DNA of 5,627 nt from Anaerobacillus sp. (lineage in GTDB: Bacteria; Bacillota; Bacilli; Bacillales_H; Anaerobacillaceae): contig SKOL01000714.1 in NCBI GenBank assembly GCA_007120055.1, positions 1 to 5,627 of the forward strand. Reading direction: 5' to 3'. Position numbers and translations under genes: made by a program. The notes below the pieces were generated by a model. It saw only the letters and a list, made by a program, of their open reading frames with translations, had not been told where the DNA came from and ran no database searches. This document shows, piece after piece, positions 1 to 4,443 of the stretch (its first letter is position 1; each line of letters starts with the position of its first letter).

Positions 1-18
1 AAAATGTCGAAAATGTCG
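1..18. repeat. Two tandem copies of a 9-mer
   Basis: The 9-mer AAAATGTCG occurs twice head to tail (1-9 and 10-18) and runs directly into the AAAACCG that opens the neighbouring palindrome. The window edge cuts the left side, so more copies may lie outside. On the minus strand it forms the T-rich tail of the yueI terminator (two CGACATTTT units), which may be its only significance. Confidence 0.6.
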
Positions 19-51
19 AAAACCGATTGTGAATAATTCACAATCGGTTTT
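19..51 (-). terminator. Intrinsic terminator of yueI, possibly bidirectional
   Basis: A perfect 15 bp inverted repeat (19-33 with 37-51) encloses a 3 nt loop. The GC-containing core ACCGATTGTGAA is flanked by A4 on one side and T4 on the other, so the stem ends in a T-run on either strand. It begins 6 nt beyond the yueI stop codon. After the stem the minus strand continues CGACATTTT twice. The symmetry means it could also stop transcripts arriving on the plus strand from outside the window. Confidence 0.85.
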
Positions 52-57
52 CAAAAC

Positions 58-462
58 TCAAAACTCCCCCATGTCTTTTTCGAAAATCTCATCTTCGATA
101 AAAAAGTTGAACTTTCCACTATGATTGATGGCAGTGTCACAAGCAAAGACAAGGCCGATTGGAGTGTCATGGCCATCGTTAACGATCGTAAAAGCGACTT
201 TATGTTTTGTTGCTTCTTTAATATAGTTGGAATAATTACTATAAGATAGTTCACCATTTATATATAAATGAATGTTTTTTTCAGAGTGCATAATATCGAC
301 GGCTTCCTTGTACATCCCTTTATGTGTCACTTGTTTATTTGTTAAAGCTAAATAAATTCGTTCACTAATCGTAGATAAAAATAATGCTCTTTCTTCGGGA
401 AGTGTTTCCACCGTTCCGTGAATTCCTTGCATTAAAATTTTTTCTAATTTATTATTACCCAC
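58..462 (-). CDS. yueI: YueI family protein (DUF1694)
   Basis: This encodes 134 residues, matching the roughly 130-residue YueI family of Bacillus. The biochemical function of the family is not known to me. Family-like stretches are QGIHGTVETLPEERALFL near the N-terminus, LALTNKQV, the central INGELSYSNYSNYIKEA and GLVFACDTAIN near the C-terminus. The protein is soluble, with no signal peptide or membrane segment. I place the start at the GTG (462-460) because AAGGAGG lies about 7 nt upstream. The frame stays open to an ATG at 525, but that extension (MYLKVCSKATQC...) would run through the ribosome binding site and does not resemble the family. The gene is monocistronic here: an intrinsic terminator follows at once, and a promoter candidate with an overlapping palindrome precedes it. 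Confidence 0.85.
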   Translation of the reverse strand: MGNNKLEKILMQGIHGTVETLPEERALFLSTISERIYLALTNKQVTHKGMYKEAVDIMHSEKNIHLYINGELSYSNYSNYIKEATKHKVAFTIVNDGHDTPIGLVFACDTAINHSGKFNFFIEDEIFEKDMGEF

Positions 463-512
463 TATATTTCCTCCTTCTAATATGTATAAGCACTGTGTTG
501 CTTTACTACAAA

Positions 513-546
513 CTTTTAAATACAAACCTTATTGACGTAAACGTCA
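513..546 (-). promoter_or_regulatory. Candidate yueI promoter with overlapping palindromic operator
   Basis: On the minus strand, TTTACG (541-536) and TAAAAG (518-513) are 17 nt apart. Each matches 4 of 6 bases of the SigA consensus, which would put transcription start near 506 and give a leader of about 44 nt to the GTG. The -35 lies inside a perfect palindrome, TGACGT-AA-ACGTCA (533-546), the arrangement expected of a repressor operator. A third half-site, ACGTCA, is at 568-573. I do not know a Bacillus regulator with this site. The promoter call is weak; the palindrome is plainly visible. Confidence 0.35.
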
Positions 547-646
547 CCAAAGCTACTGACCTCAATTACGTCATGAGATACATCTTAGAATTTACTTCAT
601 GCAGTATTGCGAAGAGTAACCGCAGGAGCAGCGCTTACTAACATGG

Positions 647-729
647 AAAAGGTGGGTGCTTTCTCTCACTTCAGCTTGACCTTCTATCGAATCTCAGACG
701 TTTGTTCGCAAAAGCCCCCACCTTTTTTT
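647..729 (+). terminator. Long hairpin plus T-run, terminator-like
   Basis: The arms 647-662 (AAAAGGTGGGTGCTTT) and 711-726 (AAAGCCCCCACCTTTT) pair over 16 positions with one mismatch (657 against 716). Seven T residues cover 723-729. The 48 nt loop is long for a simple intrinsic terminator, so the loop may carry function in a small RNA whose 3' end this is. It could also block transcription entering the 918 gene from upstream. Confidence 0.5.
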
Positions 730-737
730 CATACAAA

Positions 738-793
738 ACCCTCATGGCGGCCTGCCTGCCACCACCATCTAACATGAAAAGTCGCACGAGGGT
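738..793 (-). other. Two-part hairpin, better paired as minus-strand RNA
   Basis: The outer stem pairs 738-744 with 787-793, and the inner stem pairs 745-751 with 758-764 around a 6 nt loop. A 22 nt single-stranded bulge (765-786) lies on one side. Read as plus-strand RNA, the two stems each contain one A-C mismatch (744/787 and 748/761). Read as minus-strand RNA, both become G-U wobbles and the helices are continuous. On the minus strand the stem is followed by TTTTG, so it could be a weak terminator of a short minus-strand RNA. Confidence 0.4.
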
Positions 794-794
794 C

Positions 795-815
795 CTAACC
801 ACTAGCCACTAACCA
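795..815. repeat. Three tandem heptads CTARCCA
   Basis: CTAACCA, CTAGCCA and CTAACCA follow each other without spacing (795-801, 802-808, 809-815), then ACAAACCAACC. On the minus strand the stretch 794-826 contains six GG pairs separated by 2-6 nt, so a two-quartet G-quadruplex is possible. The rest of 816-900 is AT-rich with no feature I can support beyond weak promoter-like words. Confidence 0.5.
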
Positions 816-917
816 ACAAACCAACCTTGATAAAAAACAGTTTAACATATTTCTTGTCCTTAATATAAACATTGCATCATAAACTAATACAAAGCTTTAA
901 TTAGGGGGCGAGGAGAC

Positions 918-1427
918 TTGTTAGGAATTGTTTCTGCATTTGTAACAATTTTATTAATCGGTTTATCAACTGGTGGCTTACTCGTTTCAAGGAGAATCGA
1001 TCCACATCAATCTTTATTTATCGTAGTTGGTCTAGCCTTTTTTCTATTTTCTTATATTGGAATGTTTTTTGGTAGTAAAATGGTTGGTTTAATCGGTGCT
1101 TCGGGATTGAGTATTATCTTCGGATTATTTTGTTTTGCTTTCATTGGCTTTTTAATATGGAAATACGACCCAGCCTTCGGTTATGTAAAACAAGAACCTG
1201 TGACATTAACTATGTTTGTTATTTTCTTTTTTTTAGTTGGAATGGAACTTGCAGTACTTGAATTTACATTGTGGCTATTGATACTTTTTACCATTATTTT
1301 TGCTGGCGGAGCATTTTTAGGTTTTATGGCGTTATATCAAATTCTTTTTCGTCATAGAAGTTCACAATTATTAGCTCTATTACCATTAGTACCACTACTT
1401 TTCATCGGACTTTTTAAACTGATATAA
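918..1427 (+). CDS. Polytopic membrane protein, unrecognised
   Basis: This encodes a 169-residue, very hydrophobic protein I cannot assign to a family. About six membrane segments are visible: residues 1-24, 32-52, 56-80, 96-114, 117-142 and 150-169. Short polar loops separate them, including SRRIDPHQ after the first, WKYDPAFGYVKQEP after the third and FRHRSSQ before the last. The start is TTG: AGGGGG (903-908) lies 9 nt upstream, while AGGAG (911-915) is too close at 2 nt. No ATG or GTG near the N-terminus offers a better choice. A weak promoter candidate is TTGTCC (854-859) with CATAAA (878-883). The stop lies 4 nt before repeat copy 1. In B. subtilis I recall the rhomboid gluP upstream of yqgQ; this protein lacks the length and motifs of a rhomboid. 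It may be co-transcribed with yqgQ through the repeat. Confidence 0.75.
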   Translation: MLGIVSAFVTILLIGLSTGGLLVSRRIDPHQSLFIVVGLAFFLFSYIGMFFGSKMVGLIGASGLSIIFGLFCFAFIGFLIWKYDPAFGYVKQEPVTLTMFVIFFFLVGMELAVLEFTLWLLILFTIIFAGGAFLGFMALYQILFRHRSSQLLALLPLVPLLFIGLFKLI

Positions 1428-1431
1428 TATA

Positions 1432-1545
1432 ATGAATATCATAATTTAATATTAAACATTAAGTAACTATATGTAGTGCGTTAAACCACTCGCAACTACA
1501 TATAGTTTGATATGGCTCAATTTCGGTGATTATGAAATTCACTCA
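1432..1545 (+). repeat. Intergenic repeat, copy 1 (114 bp)
   Basis: This is the first of three related copies in the window. The terminal inverted repeats are TGAATATCATAATT (1433-1446) and GATTATGAAATTCA (1528-1541), pairing 12 of 14. The inner hairpin pairs CTATATGTAGTGCG (1467-1480) with CGCAACTACATATAG (1491-1505), with one unpaired base because the left arm lacks a T found in copy 2. GATATGGCTCA (1509-1519) is a conserved single-stranded block. No protein is encoded. The copy starts 4 nt after one stop codon and ends 33 nt before the yqgQ start. Confidence 0.9.
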
Positions 1546-1578
1546 ATAGAACAAGAATATAAAAAAAGGTGAAGATGA

Positions 1579-1782
1579 ATGAATTCAATTTACGATTTAC
1601 GACAATTTTTACAGAAGTGCGGAGCGTTTGTTTATACTGGAGATCGTTTAGGAGATTTAGAACTTTTTGAAATTGAACTGAAACAACTATATGAATGGAA
1701 TATGATCGATGTCAAAACGTTTCAACAAGGAATGCTCATTATTAAAAAAGAGATTAGTGAGGTAAAAAAAGCAAAATCATGA
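1579..1782 (+). CDS. yqgQ: YqgQ family small protein (DUF910)
   Basis: This encodes 67 residues, the usual size for the YqgQ family. The N-terminal half carries the family's characteristic run AFVYTGDRLGDLELFEIEL (residues 16-34), then LYEWNMIDVKTFQQGML. The protein is small, largely helical and charged at the C-terminus (EVKKAKS). The B. subtilis member is known structurally as a three-helix protein for which single-stranded nucleic acid binding has been suggested; its role is unproven. I chose the ATG at 1579 because AAAGGTGA ends 6 nt upstream. In B. subtilis, as I recall, yqgQ directly precedes glcK. Here the order is kept, but an ABC ATPase-like gene lies between them. A promoter-like pair inside the upstream repeat (TTGATA 1507-1512, TATGAA 1531-1536, 18 nt apart) could drive it. 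Confidence 0.9.
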   Translation: MNSIYDLRQFLQKCGAFVYTGDRLGDLELFEIELKQLYEWNMIDVKTFQQGMLIIKKEISEVKKAKS

Positions 1783-1827
1783 TTGATTTAAAAGAGAGTG
1801 TGACAAAATACAGTAAGGTGAATGAAA

Positions 1828-2931
1828 ATGACCATACTCTTAATTAAAGACCTTTGGAAAAAAACAGAGCATAGCTATCAATTGAAAGACGTCTCACTAG
1901 CCATTTATGAAAATGAATGGCTTCTTATTACTGGTCCTGTTAATGAAGGTAAAGAGGTGTTGCAAAATATACTGTTACAGTTCGATGAAGAATTTCATGG
2001 AACTGTATATTTTCAAAACGAAAATATAAAAAAGATTAAAAATTATAGTGAACAAGTAGCTTTTATTCATAATCATTTTACAAGCGAAGAAACAGAGTAT
2101 AATGTGTATGATTACTTATCATTACCGTTAAAGTTAAAAGGTTTTGATGAAGGAGAAATTTTCGAAAATATTCGCAAAGTAACAGAGGAAATTAGTTGTA
2201 ATCTAAGCTTTAAAAAATTAATCAAAGATTTGTCACTACGCGAAAAGGTAGTTGTCTGCTTATTACGGGCAAATTTAACTAAGCCGAAGTTATTAATTAT
2301 CGAAGAACCATTTTTTGAACTACCCAATAGCAAAAGGCAAACCATTATTTCTGTATTTAAAAACTTTATAAAAATTTGGAAACAAACTACGGTAATTGTT
2401 TTTAGTAGTTATGCTAGTGAGTGGTTCGAGATATGTGATCGAGTAGTTTTAATGAAAAATTATTCAATTAGTCAAATAGGAGAGAAAAAACAATTATTAC
2501 AAAATCCAGAACAAATATTTGTAACAAAATACATTGATTGTACAGAAGTTTCTTATTTAAAAGGTTGCATTAAAAAAGGAGCCTTTATATCAGATGGTCT
2601 AACGTTTCTGTTGCCACAGTATATAGAAGAAGAGTTTCAAATTTATGAAGGACAAAGTGTTTATATCGGTTTGAGGGCATCGTACTTTCAGATTATGGAG
2701 CAGACTAAATTAAAAGATGAAGGCTTCACTGTTTCACTTCCGATTCATTTTTTTAAAGGAGTAGATGACCGCTATATGATTTACTCAAATATTGGTGGTA
2801 ACCCCGTAGTTGCTGAAATAAAAAATAATGGTAAAATATATGAAGGTCAAAATTTGTTACTATACTATGTTTTTGGCGATTTATTATTTTTTGATGGAGT
2901 AACAGAACTAAATTTAAAACGAAGAGGTTGA
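1828..2931 (+). CDS. MalK/MsmX-type ABC ATPase-like protein with degenerate ATPase motifs
   Basis: This encodes 367 residues, the full length of sugar-importer ATPases such as MsmX or MalK, and aligns with them throughout. The nucleotide-binding core is residues 1-230 and the TOBE/MOP-like C-terminal domain is about 231-367 (GLRAS at 281-285 where MalK proteins have GIRPE). Nearly every ATPase element is altered. The P-loop is GPVNEGKE (36-43), with E for the Mg-binding S/T. The Q-loop position is N (about 82). The signature LSGGQ reads LSLRE (135-139). Walker B is LLIIEEP (155-161), with E for D but the catalytic-position E160 kept. The D-loop SALD/SNLD reads ELPN. The H-loop histidine position is S (about 194). 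The reading frame is intact, so this is not a broken gene but a probable pseudo-ATPase. The ATG at 1828 has AAGGTGA 6 nt upstream; the ATG at 1822 abuts that site. The stop is 5 nt before glcK. Sampled 60-base blocks are 25-33% GC, lower than in glcK. A conventional transport ATPase is unlikely. Confidence 0.8.
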   Translation: MTILLIKDLWKKTEHSYQLKDVSLAIYENEWLLITGPVNEGKEVLQNILLQFDEEFHGTVYFQNENIKKIKNYSEQVAFIHNHFTSEETEYNVYDYLSLPLKLKGFDEGEIFENIRKVTEEISCNLSFKKLIKDLSLREKVVVCLLRANLTKPKLLIIEEPFFELPNSKRQTIISVFKNFIKIWKQTTVIVFSSYASEWFEICDRVVLMKNYSISQIGEKKQLLQNPEQIFVTKYIDCTEVSYLKGCIKKGAFISDGLTFLLPQYIEEEFQIYEGQSVYIGLRASYFQIMEQTKLKDEGFTVSLPIHFFKGVDDRYMIYSNIGGNPVVAEIKNNGKIYEGQNLLLYYVFGDLLFFDGVTELNLKRRG

Positions 2932-2936
2932 TTTTT

Positions 2937-3917
2937 ATGGGTAATCATTGGTTTGTTGGTGTTGATATCGGTGGAACAACGATAAAAATGGCTTTTATCG
3001 ATACATATGGAGAAATTAAACAAAAATGGGAAATTCCGACGAATTGCGAAGATGAAGGGGAACAAATAACGACAGATATTAGCAAGTCGATTTTTGGTAA
3101 GCTCGATGAATTGGACGAGCCGAAAGAAAAGTTGGCTGGGATTGGTGTAGGAGCGCCAGGGTTTATCAACATGGAAACAGGTCTAATTTATAGAGCGGTA
3201 AATATCGGTTGGACAAACTTCCCTCTTAAAGACCGCTTAGAAGTGGAAACAGGTCTTCCAGTCGTTGTTGATAATGATGCAAATTTAGCAGCATTAGGAG
3301 AAATGTGGCGTGGCGCAGGAGACGGTTCTAAAAATTTGTTAGCTGTTACTTTAGGAACGGGTGTTGGTGGTGGCTTAATCGCTAATGGAAACATTTTACA
3401 CGGTGTTAACGGTATGGCAGGTGAAATAGGCCATATTACATCAATGACAACCGGAGGAGCTCCTTGTAATTGCGGGAAGTCAGGGTGTTTAGAAACGATT
3501 GCATCGGCCACTGGAATTGCCCGTCTTGCAACGGAGGCCGTAGAGAAAAATAATGATAGTGTGCTTGCTGAGGTTTTTAAACGAGAAGGAAAACTTACAG
3601 CGAAAGATGTTTTTGATGCTGCTAAAAATGAAGACCGTTTAGCATTAAATGTCATTGATGAAATGAGTTTCCATTTAGGCGTTGCCATTGCTAACTTAGC
3701 GATGGCAACAAACCCAGAGAAGATCGTACTTGGTGGTGGAGTTTCAAAAGCAGGTGAATTGTTACTTTGTTACGTAAGAAAGCATTTTGAATCTTATGCA
3801 TTACCACGTGTAGCCGAAGGAGCTGAAATTACGATTGCGACTTTAGGAAATGATGCAGGTGTCATCGGTGGAGTTTGGTTAATTAAACAAAAGGTCGACA
3901 ATGCAAAAAGCTTGTAA
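2937..3917 (+). CDS. glcK: Glucokinase, ROK family
   Basis: ATP-dependent glucokinase (glucose to glucose 6-phosphate, cytoplasm), 326 residues against about 321 in B. subtilis GlcK, which it resembles closely throughout. Visible motifs are the phosphate-binding DIGGTTIK (10-17), the catalytic-base region DNDAN (112-116, D114), LGTGVGGG (139-146), EIGH (163-166, with H166 as zinc ligand) and the ROK zinc motif CNCGKSGC (177-184, Cys177, 179, 184). LGGGVS and GNDAGVIGG lie in the C-terminal half. I start at the ATG at 2937, with AGAGG 9 nt upstream. A TTG at 2928 would add three residues and lies inside the ribosome binding region. The ribosome binding site overlaps the end of the upstream ABC-like gene, so translation is probably coupled. 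The gene frees cells from dependence on PTS phosphorylation for internal glucose, such as from disaccharides. No conventional terminator follows. Confidence 0.95.
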   Translation: MGNHWFVGVDIGGTTIKMAFIDTYGEIKQKWEIPTNCEDEGEQITTDISKSIFGKLDELDEPKEKLAGIGVGAPGFINMETGLIYRAVNIGWTNFPLKDRLEVETGLPVVVDNDANLAALGEMWRGAGDGSKNLLAVTLGTGVGGGLIANGNILHGVNGMAGEIGHITSMTTGGAPCNCGKSGCLETIASATGIARLATEAVEKNNDSVLAEVFKREGKLTAKDVFDAAKNEDRLALNVIDEMSFHLGVAIANLAMATNPEKIVLGGGVSKAGELLLCYVRKHFESYALPRVAEGAEITIATLGNDAGVIGGVWLIKQKVDNAKSL

Positions 3918-3973
3918 TTAAAGGATTATCTGTCATAATAATTATATAAAATATTTTAAAAATACTTTTATTA
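3918..3973. other. AT-rich spacer after glcK, no clear terminator
   Basis: Fifty-six bases with very few G or C lie between the glcK stop and repeat copy 2. Only weak A/T pairing is possible (AAAATATTTT and neighbours). I see no GC-containing hairpin with a T-run, so glcK transcripts may run into the repeat and be stopped only at the riboswitch terminator. Confidence 0.5.
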
Positions 3974-4090
3974 ATGAATTTCATCATTCAATATTATCGC
4001 CATTAAGTAACTATATGTAGTTGCGTAAAGTCGCTCGCAACTCCATATAGTATGATATGGCTCAGTTTAGGTAATTATGAAATTCCCTCG
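3974..4090 (+). repeat. Intergenic repeat, copy 2 (117 bp)
   Basis: The terminal inverted repeats TGAATTTCATCATT (3975-3988) and AATTATGAAATTCC (4073-4086) pair 12 of 14. The inner hairpin pairs CTATATGTAGTTGCG (4011-4025) with CGCAACTCCATATAG (4036-4050): 15 positions, one mismatch, 10 nt loop. Conserved blocks shared with copy 1 are CATTAAGTAACTATATGTAG (4001-4020) and GATATGGCTCA (4054-4064). The right end lies only about 26 nt before the first paired base of the TPP aptamer, so the thi promoter must lie in or beside it. Confidence 0.9.
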
Positions 4091-4115
4091 CATAAATAGT
4101 CCATTTAAAATAGCA

Positions 4116-4214
4116 TAATAGACTAGGGGTGCCTCTAATCCAAAGGCTGAGAAAAAGGAAAGACTTTTACCCTTGAACCTGATCTGGGTGAAGCCAGCGT
4201 AGGAAAGTCGATTA
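4116..4214 (+). promoter_or_regulatory. TPP riboswitch (THI element) aptamer
   Basis: The conserved THI-box words occur in order: ACTAGGGGTGCC (4122-4133), GGCTGAGA (4145-4152), ACCC (4169-4172), GAACCTGATCTGG (4175-4187) and CCAGCGTAGGAAAGTC (4194-4209). P1 can be drawn as TAATAGACT (4116-4124) with AGTCGATTA (4206-4214), 8 of 9 paired. P2 uses GGGT/ACCC, P3 uses GCC/GGC and P5 uses CTGG/CCAG. It binds thiamine pyrophosphate and lies on the same strand as thiE-thiS-thiD, 230 nt upstream of thiE. The intrinsic terminator just downstream points to transcriptional control: TPP bound, transcription stops. A possible -10 is TAAAAT (4106-4111), but no good -35 is visible. Confidence 0.96.
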
Positions 4215-4233
4215 GTAATTTACTATTTAACAC

Positions 4234-4271
4234 TAGCCGTAATCCTTTTTCTACTGGGTTACGGCTATTTT
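4234..4271 (+). terminator. Riboswitch expression-platform terminator
   Basis: TAGCCGTAATCC (4234-4245) pairs with GGGTTACGGCTA (4256-4267) over 12 positions with one T-G pair, around a 10 nt loop, followed by TTTT (4268-4271). It starts 20 nt after P1 of the aptamer. Its left arm contains TAATC (4240-4244), which can instead pair with GATTA (4210-4214) from the 3' side of P1. That would give an antiterminator when TPP is absent. It probably also ends any readthrough from glcK. Confidence 0.88.
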
Positions 4272-4298
4272 ATAGTTGTGTAAGAAGATTATAAATCA

Positions 4299-4416
4299 AT
4301 GAATTTCATAATTCATTATTCTCACCACTAAGATCAATATATAGTTGCGTCAAAACCTTTCGTAAACTATATATTGCGTGATGTGGCTCATTTTTGATAA
4401 TTATGAAATTCACTCA
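4299..4416 (+). repeat. Intergenic repeat, copy 3 (118 bp), in the thiE leader
   Basis: Perfect 14 bp terminal inverted repeats: TGAATTTCATAATT (4300-4313) and AATTATGAAATTCA (4399-4412). The inner hairpin pairs CAATATATAGTT (4335-4346) with AACTATATATTG (4365-4376) without mismatch. Its sequence differs from copies 1 and 2 at two pairs, and both pairs are preserved by compensating change. GATGTGGCTCA (4380-4390) matches the conserved block. It lies between the riboswitch terminator and the thiE ribosome binding site (AGGAGG, 4431-4436), so it is part of the thiE mRNA leader. Confidence 0.9.
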
Positions 4417-4443
4417 AATACAAAACATTTAGGAGGAATACTT

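Larger units (their letters stand above)
595..795. ncRNA. GC-rich structured island, candidate small RNA(s)
   Basis: This island fills most of the gene-free gap between yueI and the membrane protein gene. It is 50% GC over 601-800, in surroundings near 22-35%. Four hairpins can be drawn: 595-614 (CTTC/GAAG plus GCA/TGC), 615-639 (9 bp, one mismatch, loop AGGAGCA), 647-662 with 711-726 (16 bp, one mismatch, 48 nt loop, followed on the plus strand by a T7 run ending at 729), and 738-793 (outer 7 bp joined to inner 7 bp with a 6 nt loop). The first three followed by T7 suggest a plus-strand RNA of about 135 nt. The fourth pairs better as a minus-strand RNA and is followed there by TTTT. I do not recognise it as 6S, SRP, tmRNA, RNase P RNA or a T-box. 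Transcription on either strand is inferred only. Confidence 0.45.

Noticed and set aside
533..546. CcpA (cre) site
   Set aside because: The ends TGA...TCA fit, but the central CG and flanking bases of the cre consensus are absent.
384..641. Plus-strand open frame of 85 codons opposite yueI
   Set aside because: It lies mostly antisense to the well-supported yueI, has no ribosome binding site and its product is not family-like.
643..777. Possible 44-codon small gene (ATG at 643) across the GC-rich island
   Set aside because: The nearest AGGAG is 14 nt upstream and sits in a hairpin loop. The product (many Pro, His, Phe) resembles no family, and the frame runs through a terminator-like hairpin and T-run. 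Structured RNA explains the interval better.
595..795. Known RNA families (6S, SRP RNA, tmRNA, RNase P, T-box leader) for the GC-rich island
   Set aside because: I find none of their diagnostic motifs. The word GTTCGCAA resembles a stretch of E. coli 6S RNA, but the overall fold (separate hairpins, not one long rod with a central bubble) does not fit.
1467..1505. Inner hairpin of the repeats as an intrinsic terminator
   Set aside because: No T-run follows the stem in any of the three copies.
3188..3688. Long minus-strand open frame (166 codons) inside glcK
   Set aside because: It is a shadow of glcK, whose conserved motifs cover the same bases on the plus strand. It has no ribosome binding site or homology I can see.
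1432..4416. CRISPR array
   Set aside because: Three large repeats far apart, separated by whole genes, with internal hairpins, are not a CRISPR array; no short repeat-spacer pattern is present.
4378..4443. Upstream extension of thiE to an ATG at 4378
   Set aside because: It would start inside repeat copy 3 and run through a strong AGGAGG site that is correctly spaced for the ATG at 4444.
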